Shown piece after piece: positions 44,427 through 56,400 of a stretch of DNA of 64,000 bases. The DNA is from Maratus speciosus (lineage: Eukaryota > Arthropoda > Arachnida > Araneae > Salticidae): positions 81,477,292-81,541,291 of the forward strand of contig OZ010796.1 in the NCBI GenBank assembly GCA_963932465.1, in the 5' to 3' direction. Under the pieces are notes generated by a model that saw only the letters and a program-made list of their open reading frames with translations, was not told the origin of the DNA and did no database searches. Position 1 is the stretch's first letter. Every line of letters begins with the position of its first letter. Both the position numbers and the translations under genes were made by a program.

Positions 44427-45349
44427 TATAAGTTTAACTCTTCTCTTAGAAGTTGATATTTCCATGTTACATCTGAAAAAATCATAAGAAATTATCTTTT
44501 ATCTCTTAAAAATTCATATTTTCCACTGTTCTGCTTAATTATTAATAATCATTAAGGTAATGATTTTTAAAAACTAAAATATAAGTTTATATCTTTCACG
44601 TAATAACTGAAAAGAAGCGTAAAAATTGATGTTTTTCTTGGATGTAAACAATTTCCGATATGCTTTTGCGACATCAAAACTCTATTGTTGCGGACCCCCC
44701 AAGTTTAGGGAATGTGAGGGGTTCACGGTGGTAAATAGGAGTTGGAATTATTTTTTTATACTAGTCTCGTCGAAAAAATCCTATTCAATCTGCTAAAAGA
44801 TAAGAAAATTAGAATAAAAACTCGTATTTTTATATGCGTTTACGTGAAAATATTTTTTTATGTGAAATTTCAAGTTTTGAATTTATTTTGTTCAAATATA
44901 TTATATTTTGTAGTGCTGTAGTCTAAAGTTTTATATCTTACATAACTAGTGTTTAAATATATGTTAAAATCTGAAACTAGTATAAAAGTTAGTAAAATTC
45001 GTTTAAATTCGTCTTTTTCATTAAAAAATTCATATTTTCCTTTGTTTTTAAAATTGGTTAAGGTAATGGTTGTTGAAAAACTTAAATATATGTTTAAATT
45101 TCCCTTTTAAGATGATATTCTCATCTTATAGCTGAAAAATCTAAAAAAAGCAGTTTTTTTTCTTGAAAATCGTTATTTTCAATTGTTTTGTTTAATTAAT
45201 AATACTCATTAAGATATTAATCATTTAAAATTTAAATATATGTTTACCTTTCCTCATTTAAGTTGAAATTCTGATCTTGTAGTTGAAAAAAAAAATATAG
45301 AAAGCAGCTTTTTTCCTTAAAAATTGTTATTTTCAATTATTTTGTTTAA

Positions 45350-45769
45350 GGGTGTTCTCAAATCCAAAAGGGCGACTATCTGACATAAGTTTTAATTTAT
45401 TTTTGTTCGAAAATGCATGAAACTAGCTGGTGTTGTTGTTCAGAAACTATGTCATTGAGCTTTTTTTCTTATTTTTCTTACAAACGCAATAGATCTTTCA
45501 GAAAAGAATGTCAAAGTGGGCGTTTTGAACTGAATTTCTGCGCGAAGGAAGAAAGAGACTCAAGAGCGAGCGAAAAACGTGTTTGTCACGTGATCGAAAT
45601 TCCTTATAACTCAATAGGTAATTGATTGATCAAAAAAATGGGAAAACAGTTCAATTCCAAATTGCCTCCATGGCCAGGCTTTCCAATTTTATATCTTTCC
45701 GTTAAAAAATGAACTTTTAAATGTGTTAAAACGTTTTGCGCTTGTTGAGCAGAGCGGTTAAGAACAACC
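45350..45769 (+). mobile_element. GGCTGTTCTC-family TTAA MITE, copy D (420 bp)
   Basis: TTAA at 45346-45349 and 45770-45773, inserted in the ttgtttaattaataat segment of a P2 tandem unit. Ends GGGTGTTCTCAAATCC and (reverse) GGTTGTTCTTAACCGC. Body as in the copy at 20461-20900. Confidence 0.82.
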
Positions 45770-45926
45770 TTAATTAATAATACTCATTAAGACGTTAATC
45801 ATACAGAATTCAAATGTATGTTTAACTTACCCTATTTAAGTTGCTATTCTGATCTTGTAGCTGAAGAAAAATCTAGTAAAATCAGCTTTTTCAACAAAAA
45901 TTGTTATTTTCCATTGTTTTGCTTAA

Positions 45927-46344
45927 GGATGTTCTCAGCTGCTCTGCTCAACAAGCGAAAACGTTCTGACACATTTTCAAATTTATTTTTTAACGAAAAG
46001 ATATAAAATTCGAAAGCCTGAGAATGGAAGAGTTTTGGAATCCAACTGTGTTTTCCATTTTTGGATCCATCATTTAACTATTGAGTTAGAAGCGATTTTG
46101 ATCACGTGACACGGTATTTTTCTCCCCTTACTGACTGGATTTTCTTCTTTCGTTCGGAAGTTCGGTTCAAAATGCCAACTTTGACAGTATTTTCTGAAAG
46201 ATCTATTGCGTTTACAAGAAAACGGAAAAAACAGTTCGATGTCATAGCTTCTGAATAACAACACTTTCTAGTTTCATGCGTTTCCGAATAAAAATGAATT
46301 AAAACTTATGTCAGAAAGTTGACCCTTTGGATTTGAGAACAGCC
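45927..46344 (-). mobile_element. GGCTGTTCTC-family TTAA MITE, copy E (418 bp)
   Basis: Opposite orientation to copy D, 157 bp away, with one P2 unit between them. TTAA at 45923-45926 and 46345-46348. Ends GGATGTTCTCAGCTGC and (reverse) GGCTGTTCTCAAATCC. Confidence 0.82.
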
Positions 46345-46385
46345 TTAAGGTAAAGGTTGTTCAAAATTCAAATGTAATCCTTAGA

Positions 46386-47324
46386 CGAAATTCGCGCCTT
46401 TTCTCTGTTGACGATTGAGAAAATTGATTTTTTTCGGCGACTAACTGTCGAAATTCTCGATATTTTTCCGTGATATTTTTTTATTTCCAAATTTTCGGAA
46501 AATTCGGAACAGAATCTCCCATGTAATAGTCTGTGATAATTTTTTTTTAAGATAATTTTTCTTGTGTGTTATTGAAAATGTTTGAATTGTATTGTGATCT
46601 TTATAGTGCAAAATAATGTCACATTCACATTTTTTTTAAATATTTACTCTTGTGTGACAAAATGAAAATAAGAAATATTGTTTTTCTAAATATTCCCCAC
46701 TACCATGATTGCTTAGCTTATTCTTATAGATATATTTTTTAACCTCTATCTTGGCCAATTTTATCTTCTGACTGCACATAACTAAAGATTTATATTATGC
46801 TTAATTTAGATCCAAATTAAAAGAATTATGTGATTAAATGAAGTATAAACATTTGATGTAGTCTGTGTTTCTTTTGTACATGTGTAAGTTATTTTTCACT
46901 TTGAATTCCTGATTTCCCCCCCTCCCCGTATAAACGCTATTGCTTTTATACATTTCTTTTATAATGTGGCGACTGGATTATTTGGGTTTAGGAGCCAGTG
47001 GCTCCTTTAAAATTTTTGGAATCTGGCCCTATACTCTTAATTATATCTTCATTCTTTGAATCCTTTTTCCATTTAGTTATTCTATTCTTCCGTTTCTAGA
47101 TTCCAGTTAAAATCCTGGGGCACCCTATAAACACATAGGACACTAGAATCAACGCAAAAAATTCTGACTCATTTTTTAACACAAATACATGATACTTGCA
47201 TAAATGATTATTAGAGCGATTTGTAATCAACGTAAAATTTTAAACAAACTCTGACTTTACATATTTCCAAAGTGGAATCCCTTTAAAGACCCAAATAAAA
47301 GTATTTCAGTTTTTTACTTTTTTC
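46386..47324. other. Non-coding stretch
   Basis: AT-rich. Contains the short palindrome ggagccagtggctcc at about 47002. No gene seen. Confidence 0.4.
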
Positions 47325-49915
47325 TATCTTTACAAGAAGAAAGGCTTCGTAAAAGTTTTCGAAATCCGATTTTCGACGGACTTACACGTTTTAAGGGTCA
47401 GAGATCACGAAAAAATGCTTTTACAAAATGTCTGTCTGTGTGTGACACAAATTTTGTGGTACCTCTATCTCAAGAACTAATGAACGAAATTTACTAAAAC
47501 TTTATATTCCGTTAGTGCCTGATATAAACTGGTGCTGATCACTTTTTGGTGTAAATCGTCTATAGGTGGCACTGCCATGCTGCATTATTCACGATTTCCA
47601 CAATAGCTCTATCTCAAAAACTAAAGCACGGATTTTCATCAAACTTCAAATTCAATTAGAAATTGACATAAGTTGTTGCTGATTAGATTTTAGTGTAAAT
47701 CACCTAACCGGCGACGCTGTTATATTGCATTTTTCAGGAAGTATTAACATGAATGAGGTAGAAGAAAGTTTTGGGATTGTCACATCCGACTAGTTTATAT
47801 TGTCTTTAATTTTAAAATATTAAATCCAAAATTGATGAAAACTAGTCGGATGTGGTAATCCCAAAACTTTCTTCTATCTCATGAATGTTAATACTTCCTG
47901 AAAAATACAGCCGGTTAGATGATTTACACCAAAATCTAATCAGCAACAACTTATGTCAACTTCTAACGGAATCTGAAGTTTCGTGAAAATCCGTGCATTA
48001 GTTTTTTAAGTAGAGCTATGGCGGAAATCGTGAAATATTCTGAATAGCAGCACCACCTGTCGGGCGATATATACCAAAACCTAATAAGCAACAAGTTAAG
48101 TCAACTTGATAACTGAAGTTGAAGTTTGATTAAAATCCGTGATCTTCTTGAGATAAAACTATTGTGGGAATCAGGAAAAATGCAGCATAGCAGCGTCAGC
48201 TGTTCGGCGATTTACACAAAAACGTAGTCAGCGGCAACTCATATCAAGGACTAATTGAATCTGAAGTTTGATCACAGTCCACGAATTAGTTCTTGAGATA
48301 GAGACATTGTGGAAATAAGGAAAAATGATGTATAACAGTGCCACCTGTTGGGCGATTTATACCTAAACGTAATTACGTTTAGGGCGATTAATACCTAAAC
48401 GAATTTATACATAAACTCATATCAAGGACTAACTGAATCTGAAGTTTCACGAAAATCCGTAGATTATTTCTTGAGATTGAGCCATTAAGGAGATCGTAAA
48501 AAATGCAGCATAGCAGCGCCAACTGTTGAGAGATTTGCTCCAAAAACTAATCAGCACCAATTTATATCAGGGACTAACTGAATATAAATTTTTATTAAAT
48601 TCCGTGCATTAGTTCTTGAGATAGTGCGCCCACAAAATTTGTCTCACACACAGACATACAGACAGACAGACAGACTCACAGACATACTCACAAACAGAAA
48701 TTTTCTAAAAACATATTTTTTCGGGATCTCTGACCCCTAAAACGTGTAAATCCATCGAAAACCGGAATTCGAAAATTCTCACGAATCCAATACTTTCTTC
48801 TTGTAAAAACAGAAGAAAGTAAACTAGTCGGATGTACAAATCCCAAAACTTTCTTCTATCTCATACATGTCAATACTTCAAAATTCGTTATCACTTTACC
48901 AAAATTAAATGGCAACCTATGCTCATCATAATGATTCTAAAAAGATGAAATTCCATGCTTTAGTTCTTGAGATATGACTATTGCTGAAATCGTGTAAATA
49001 CAGCAAAATTCAGCATAGCAGCACCACTTATAGGGTGATTTACACCAGAACCTAATCATCATCAACTTATGTCAACGTCTAACTGAATATAAAATTTGGG
49101 GAAAATTCGTGCATTAGTTCTTGAGATAGAGCTGTTGTGCAAATCATGACAAATGCAGCATAGAAGCGCCACCTGCTGAGCGATTTGCACCAACACATAA
49201 TCAGCAGCAATATTAATCTAGGTGTACTTGAATCTGAAGTTTGAGGAAAATTCGTGCATTAGTTCTTGAGATAGAGCTATTGAGGAAATCGTTCTAAATG
49301 CAGCACAGCAGCGCCACCTATTGGGAGATTTACACCAACACGTAGTCAGCATAATTTCATATAAAGGACTAACTAAATCCGATGTTTGATGAAAATGTGT
49401 GTATTAGTTCTTGAGATAGAGCTACTGCAAAAATAGTGTAAATCCTGCAAAATGCAGCATAGCAACGCCACCTGCTGGGCGATTTAAACCAAAACGTAAA
49501 CAGCACCAACTCATATCAAGGAATAACTGAATCTGACGTTTTATAAAAATCCGTGGAGTAGTTCATGAGATAGAGCTATTGCGGAAATCCTGCAAAATGC
49601 AGCATAGCAGCGCCATCTGCTGGGCGATTTACACCAAAAACTAATCAGCGCATATCTATATCAGGGACTACCCGAATATAAATTTTTATTAAATTCCGTG
49701 CATTAGTTCTTGAGATAGAGCGCCCACAAAATTTGTGTCACATACAGACAGACAGACAGACAGACAGACGGACAGACAGACTCACAGACAGACATTTTGT
49801 AAAAACATGTTTTTTGGAATCTCTGACCCCTAAAACGTGTAAATCCGTCAAAAAACGGAAGTCGAAAATTTTCATGAATCCAATACTTTCTTCTTGTAAA
49901 GATAGAAGAAAGTAA
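47325..49915. repeat. Inverted and tandem array of ~150-bp units, three element copies
   Basis: A partial copy in reverse orientation (47325-47770) meets two forward copies (47845-48830 and 48831-49915) head to head. The forward copies open with actagtcggatgt and aaaactttcttctatctcat. They are built of about 150-bp units (gcagcatagcagcgccacct, gggcgatttacaccaaaac, gactaactgaatctgaagtt, ttagttcttgagatagagct) and close with a cagacagacagacag stretch, tgacccctaaaacgtgtaaa and acaagaagaaagta-type ends. There are about eleven forward units in all. Non-coding. Confidence 0.75.
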
Positions 49916-50306
49916 AAAGCGACAAGACACAAGAATCGAATTTCTGTCTTAATTTATCTAAAACAAACCCCCTCCCCTCATTTTAAATTGTACTTAAATT
50001 AAAATGTAAACAATATTTATAAATATGTTTTATGTTTACATATGTTTTTATGAAATTTGGAATGACACAATCAAAAGCGAATACTGAAAAATAAATAAGA
50101 TGGTAGATTTTTCTATTGCTTTGAAACTACCTGTTTTACAACTACTTCATTAAAATTTTTAGCTCAATACATAGAGAACTAACTATGTAAGAATTTCTTC
50201 TGGAAACGGAACGTGTTCCCAGAAGCATTTGATGGATACTGTGAATTATTAATATGTGAATGTGACTGGATCTAAACTAGATCTTTTAGAAACAATTGTC
50301 AATTAT

Positions 50307-50359
<53 letters not shown>

Positions 50360-50400
50360 GAGAGCAGAAAGTTGAGCCTATATTATCCCAAGGTTACTTT
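49916..50400. other. Non-coding stretch with a 49-base T run
   Basis: T uninterrupted at 50308-50356, possibly the tail of a minus-strand retroposon, though no body is recognisable beside it. Confidence 0.5.
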
Positions 50401-52085
50401 ATCGTTCAAAGTCAATTGATAACAATCAAGTGGGGTGTTTACCTTTAGCAGAAGGGAACGTTTAGGGAAGGTGTGGGAGGGATTTGAGGGGATCCTCCTC
50501 GTCTCTAACTTTCTAATTACGTCCGATTGACCACATATTTCCTGGAAAAAAAAAGACCATTCTTCAGGAGTATCTCTTTTGGCGAGCACTTTGCAAAGGT
50601 CACCTTTATCAGCTTTTATTTGAAAAATAAGGATCGAAATTTTAGTGATGAAAAAAGTTATGATAAAAAAGGTTTTAACTGTATCTTATAGTTGTTAATT
50701 ATAGTTTATCCTGTGTTGAAAACTGGTATTTTTATTTATTTATGAAAAAAGTAATATGCAAACTTCTTATTATTGAATGCAATTGTTAATTTTTATTTAT
50801 AATTGAAAACTGGATTTTTATTCATAATTTTATTAATTGAAATGCAACACAAAAACATAGATTATGTTAGCATTCAGGAAGTTAATTGTTTTAGAAATTT
50901 GGAATTCTTGATAGCTATTCAGGTATTTTAACACGGGGAAAACAAAATCATATAAATCAGAATTAAATAAAAAAAAAAAAATCTGTTTTTCAGAAATATA
51001 GGACATAGTCTTTCTTTTTTAGCTTATTTATAAAATATTGCAAAACACAACGCAGAAACATAAATCACATGTTTTAATGCAAACAACTGTTGATGATATA
51101 TTTTTAAAATATGAAAATCAATAAATTATTTTCGTAAATACTTATAACTCATATGTTTAAATTTATTTATTTTTAAGAATTAATAATCTGCATTTGTACA
51201 AAATATGAATTAAAACGAGAAAGAAAAATTATGCATCAAGCATCGAAGAAATAGTTCCACTGTTTAATAAGATAACAAAGATACCAACGTAAACAATTTG
51301 GAAAACGCACAATACATTTGAAAAAACAATTTCAGCAATTAGCATGAATAGTCGGGTAAATTTCCAAATTACTGTGTGGAGCCCTGTATATAATCTATAA
51401 GATTTGTATGTATACTACATATTAAAATGTAGTTCAGTTAGGAAACATACGGCACAATTGAAAATCATCCTTCAGCAATTTCCATCAATAAGCGGAAATT
51501 GGAAATGTACTCGAGATCTTTTGTGCATCCCTGTATATGAGCTATAATATGATCTTAGCAAAGGTTATATTTATCAAGTTTTGTGTAAAAAATAGCGCGA
51601 CACATTAAAAATGCGTACCACAACTGAAAACGCACTTACAGCAATTATTCCTCATAGACATACACAATATGTTCCTGTAAATAAAGGATGAATGCATCAC
51701 ACACTATATTTCGTTTTAAGCATGCCTTGGTGCACTTCAGCGATATTTATTAATTTCAGTATGTTTGAAATAGTGTAACATCATTAAAATTCACCGCAAA
51801 CGATTTTCCCTCATAGACCGTAATGTAACAGAATTCTTTTGTGTGTCCCCTTAAACAAACTATACATGCTATATTTTCTATTTTTAATAGGAGACATGCT
51901 ATAAGTAAACCCCAATAGCTTATACCAATTTCACAAGTTAATTAGCTAAAGTCAGAGCAAGCACAGAAAAATATTTATTTTGAAATATATACATAGTTAA
52001 AAAATACCAAATTAATCCAGAAACTGTATCACATATAATTATGTATATATTTCAAATATAATATGAGTATGTAAATTTAATACAT
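50401..52085. other. Non-coding stretch with strongly diverged repeats
   Basis: Between about 51290 and 51860 four loosely similar segments of about 130-150 bp each contain a cacaattgaaaa..cagcaatt-type block and a gtgtggagccctgtatataa-type block. Too diverged for firm unit boundaries. No gene supported. Confidence 0.35.
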
Positions 52086-53458
52086 AGGGGAGATAACATT
52101 TCATACATTAGGTATTTGACAACATATATGAACAATATTTATTCTAGATTATGATTTATTCAGTAAAATATTATGAATTTAAAAAGACGTTCCTCCCTGT
52201 CCCAATCATCCCCACAGCAGGGATGAATGGGACACTAATGGGGATGGATGGGACACAAAGATTTTTCTCCCTATATTCAATTTTACCAAATTAAAATTTA
52301 TAATTATAACCTTATATGTAATTATATTTGTAATATATGATTTTACAGCACGAATCGATATGTTTTTTTTTTTTTTTTCAAAAACTTCTTTTATTGCAGT
52401 TTTAACTTTTAATGCAGACTTCAGCTATCAATCTGTTCTTTTTCCCCACTTATGAGACATTTTAGATTTGAAATAAAAGTGCAAAATGTCTTTTAAATGT
52501 GGCATAGCTAATAATTTTCAATCATAACTTATTAATTAATATTAATTAAATGTATCATGCAGAACGGAAATTATTGGGTCGATGGGAAAGTCGTGTCGTG
52601 TTGGGAAAATCAATTCGCACCAGAAAATTCTGCCCAGTAATTATTAGACATTAGATATCGAAATCAATGTCTAATAATTAAATGATAGAATTTTCCCAAC
52701 ACAACACCACTTTCCGATCGACCCAATATGTTAGGGGTGGTGATTTATTTGTGCAACATTTCAAAATTCAATATAATTTCCCCCATTTGATCAATAAACA
52801 TAAATTTATATAAAACATATACTATTTTTAACAATTTTATCTATATTGATTAAGTTTTAGTACCAATTTTTTGATAATCAATTAATAATTATTACAATAC
52901 AATAAATAACATTCAGAAATTTTAAACAATAACAAATCATATAATGTTATTTAATACTATTAATTAACGTAAATTATTAATTTATCAACCTATATAATAC
53001 TATTTAGTTAATAAATAAAATTTTCACCATCTCTAGGGATAAATGAGAATGTCCCACTCATCCCCATTTGAAATGTCCCAATCATCCCCATGATGCATAT
53101 ATTCTCTTCTCAGCCATTTTACCTCAAAAATTATTTTGTCACAATGGTTACTATTCATTCAGTTTAATTATCGATATTGAACCTTAAAATAAATAGCTAC
53201 AACATAGCTTAATTTTTTATATTGTATAAGATATTTCACATCTTCAAATGTAAAAAAAACTTACTTTTAAGCAGAGATTTCAGAAAATGCAACTTTGAAG
53301 GAAAATGAAAACAGCAATGTGGTCATACTTTTAGTTCTGAAGCACACTGTGGTAGAACCTTATATGGGGATAGGAAGCAATTTAAAATAAATGTTTATTG
53401 CCGGAAATATTGAGAATGTCCCATCCATCCCTTGTCCCATTCATCCCCTAGCTCCCCT
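52086..53458. repeat. Element with repeated GTCCCAT-CATCCCC motifs
   Basis: Opens with aggggagataac and closes with catcccctagctcccct (short inverted ends). The phrase gtcccattcatcccc or its complement occurs in clusters at 52196-52258, 53050-53095 and 53415-53455 (for example ggatgaatgggacac, tggggatggatgggacac). Between clusters it is AT-rich. Host of the MITE at 52574-52726. Confidence 0.55.
52574..52726. mobile_element. mariner-type MITE (153 bp)
   Basis: About 38-bp TIRs: TTGGGTCGATGGGAAAGT and (reverse) TTGGGTCGATCGGAAAGT, continuing gtgttgggaaaat on both sides. TA flanks at 52572-52573 and 52727-52728. The middle is itself a palindrome (aattattagacatt / aatgtctaataatt). Confidence 0.82.
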
Positions 53459-54129
53459 ACTCATCATTCATATTGAAAATTTGTATTTATTCCTAAAGTG
53501 TTAAAAAAAGAGAAAAAGAAGAAAATAAATATATACAATAAAAGACACAAGAAATGGTTTCAAATGCAATAAATAGATGAAACATTAAATATGCTGTCTA
53601 AGTAATCACGTTGCATTAATATAAGTACTTTTTTAGAAGTAAACTAGGGGGCTCGGCCCCCTACGAGCTACTCTCGCCAACCCCCGTCCAGACACCGCAG
53701 ACTCTAAATGCACGCTAATGTGATCGGCTTTAAAAAGATTTCGAAAGATTGAATTATAATTTAAAAAACAGTGGCGATCTCCCTATAAACGGATTTCTAT
53801 TCATTTGTCTTTGATTGGGGAAATTTTAACGCCAAATCCGCTGCGGTACTACTTGATAAATTTCGCCAGGGTCGTACTGGCCCACCGGGCAACGAGGCAA
53901 ATGCCCGGTGCGCCCACGTCTTTTTTTTTTTTTTTTTTTTTTTTAAGCACGCTTAAATTTGTGTATTCTGAAAGGCATAAAATTTTCAAAAATTTTCATT
54001 TGGAAAATTAAAAAGTAATGCTTTTTATTTCTTAAAGTATAGCATAAGCAAACTATGTGTGATCAAAGACAATTAGATAACCCAATTTCGAGATAACAGA
54101 AGTTATCGACAATCAGATATGCCATTATT
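53459..54129. other. Non-coding stretch with two GC-rich phrases
   Basis: tagggggctcggccccctac (53646-53665) is a strong palindrome. ccaccgggcaacgaggcaaa and tgcccggtgcgcccacgtc (53880-53920) run into 23 T and resemble the block at 10600-10712, perhaps a SINE-like family. No gene. Confidence 0.4.
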
Positions 54130-54660
54130 ACCCATGGTATCCTGGACCAGACTTTGTTTCAAAGCTTGTACTGAAGATAAATTCGAAGGAAAATAATATT
54201 AAGTATTAACTTATTTAGATATACGCCTAAATAAGTTCTGCTCTAAGAATGCTTCTAATAAGTCTGCGTCTAATATGTTTGCATATTTTCTGCGTCTAAG
54301 TATTTAGCGACCCTGGTGTTGTCAGGTATTTTTGTATTTCTGTCTTTTGTGCAAGTATAAGCGACGAAACACTGTATAAGAAACATATTCTCATTTTAAA
54401 TGGATTCATTGCCAGAGAATTTGATAGTCATGGCGCCCTGGTCCAGATTTTATTCAGTACCCCGAAGAATAGTAACTTCCACGTAAATTAATATTAGTAT
54501 TAATAACGTATTTAGCATATTTTCTGTCAAATATTAAGCGCCCGGGGTTGCTGCCCGGTAGTTTGATATTTCTGCTTTTTGTAAAAGTACAAAAGACAAA
54601 AATAAAAAGGGAATGACAATTTAAGACAGCATATTTTTATTTTTATTTCATTTGGTCCCA
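54130..54660 (+). repeat. Two diverged ~245-bp blocks preceding the satellite
   Basis: The order ttagcgaccctggtgttgtc, ttttgtatttctgtcttttgt, cattgccagagaatttgata and catggcgccctggtccagat repeats once with heavy drift (54305-54465, then 54535-54715). Each block ends in a sequence like the 77-bp unit of the satellite that follows, so these look like its source. Confidence 0.5.
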
Positions 54661-56400
54661 TTGTCAGAGGCGGCTTTGGTAATCATGACGCCCTTGTTCT
54701 GATTTTTTAAAGCGTTTCTGTAAAAATAACTTTCAAAAATCTAATATCGTGTTTTTGTAATCATGGCGCCCTTGGTCAGATATTTTTCAGTGCCTCTTTA
54801 AAAATGCCTTTCAAAAAGTTATTATCGTGTTTTTCTAATCATGCGCCCTTGGTCAGATATTTTTCAGCGCCTCTGTAAAAATGCCTTTCAAAAAGTTATT
54901 ATCGTGTTTTTCTAATCATGCGCCCTTGGTCAGATATTTTTCAGCGCCTCTGTAAAAATGCCTTTCAAAAAGCTATTATCGTGTTTTTCTAATCATGCGC
55001 CCTTGATCAGATTTTTTTCAGCGCCTCTGTAAACCTGCTTTTCAGAAAACTATATCGTGTTTTTGTAATCATGGCGTCCTTGGTCAGATTTTTTCAGCGC
55101 CTCTGTTAAAATAAGGTAAAAAAATAACTAATATCGTGTTTTTGTAATCATGGCGCCCTTGGTCAGATTTTTTTTCGGCAACTCTGTAAAAATAAATTTC
55201 AAAAAACTAAATCGTGTTTTTGAAATTATGGTGCCCTTGGTCAGATTTCTTCAGCGCCTCTGTAAAAATAACTTTCAAAAAACTAGCATCGTGTTTTTCT
55301 AATCATGGCGCCCTTGGTCAGATATTTTTCAGCACCTCTGTAAAAATGCCTTTCAAAAAGCTATTATCGTGTTTTTCTAATCATGCGCCCTTGGTCAGAT
55401 TTTTTTCAGCGCCTCTGTAAAACTGCTTTTCAGAAAACTATATCGTGTTTTTGTAATCATGGCGCCCTTGGTCAGATATTTTTCAGCGCCTCTGTAAAAA
55501 TGCCTTTCAAAAAGCTATTATCGTGTTTTTCTAATCATGCGCCCTTGGTCAGATTTTTTTCAGCGCCTCTGTAAAACTGCTTTTCAGAAAACTATATCGT
55601 GTTTTTGTAATCATGGCGCCCTTGGTCAGATATTTTTCAGCGCCTCTGTAAAAATGCCTTTCAAAAAGCTATTATCGTGTTTTTCTAATCATGTGCCCTT
55701 GGTCAGATTTTTTTCAGCGCCTCTGTAAAACTGCTTTTCAGAAAACTATATCGTGTTTTTGTAATCAAGGCGTCCTTGGTCAGATTTTTTCAGCGCCTCT
55801 GTAAAAATGCCTTTCAAAAAGCTATTATCGTGTTTTTCTAATCATGCGCCCTTGGTCAGATATTTTTCAGCGCCTCCTTAAAGATGCGTTTCAAAAAGCT
55901 ATTATCGTGTTTTTGTAATCATGGCGCCCTTGGTCAGATTTTTTTTCAGCACTTCTGTAAAAATAAATTTCAAAAAACTAAATCGTGTTTTTGAAATTAT
56001 GGTGGTGCCCTTGGTCAGATTTCTTCAGCGCCTCTGTAAAAATAACTTTCAAAAAACTAACATCGTGTTTTTGTAATCATGACGCCCTTGGTCAATTTTT
56101 TTTTTCAGCACCTGTGCAAAAATAAATTTCTAGAAACTAATATCTTGTTTTAGTAGTCATGGCGCCCTTGGTCAAATTTTTTTTCAACGCCTCTGTATAA
56201 ATAACTTTCAAAAAATTACTATCGTGCTTTTGTCATCACGCCATTCTTGATCAGATTTTTTAAGCGCCTCTGTAAAAATAACTTCTAAAAATCTAATATC
56301 GTGTTTTTGTAATCATGGTGCCCTTGGTCACTTGGTCAGACTTTTCAAGTGCCTCTGTAAAAATAACTTTCAAAAAACTATTATCGTGTTTTTGTAATAG
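54661..56400 (+). repeat. 77-bp satellite array with 154-bp higher-order dimer
   Basis: About 22 units of tatcgtgtttttgtaatcat, ggcgcccttggtcagatttt, ttcagcgcctctgtaaaaat, aactttcaaaaaact. From about 55290 to 55750 alternate units pair into 154-bp dimers that are almost identical to each other. Reading frames stay open through them only because the unit lacks stops; no protein is implied. Confidence 0.9.

Larger units (their letters stand above)
36990..46385. repeat. Large palindrome P2 with tRNA-Asn-like arms
   Basis: The left arm (about 36990-40720) and right arm (about 41350-46385) are inverted copies around a spacer of about 620 bp (40730-41350). Paired landmarks: acaagatactaattatattg (38510 / 43600), tcaagatcatttgatcattg-type block (38680 / 43425), tRNA-like genes (39492 / 42277), acagaacgatcacacatcaa (39955 / 42150), and a duplicated gtttacaaaccaatttccat unit (40500, 40585 / 41470, 41600). 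The left arm has the GC-rich tip; the right arm stops short of it. After removing insertions the arms are close to equal. No protein-coding gene belongs to the unit itself. Confidence 0.8.

Noticed and set aside
47325..49915. Possible CRISPR-like array
   Set aside because: The units are contiguous 150-bp repeats without unique spacers, in a eukaryotic context.
55214..55728. Three overlapping frames encoding nearly identical 63-68 residue peptides
   Set aside because: They are translations of the 77/154-bp satellite, not genes; similarity follows from the DNA repeat.
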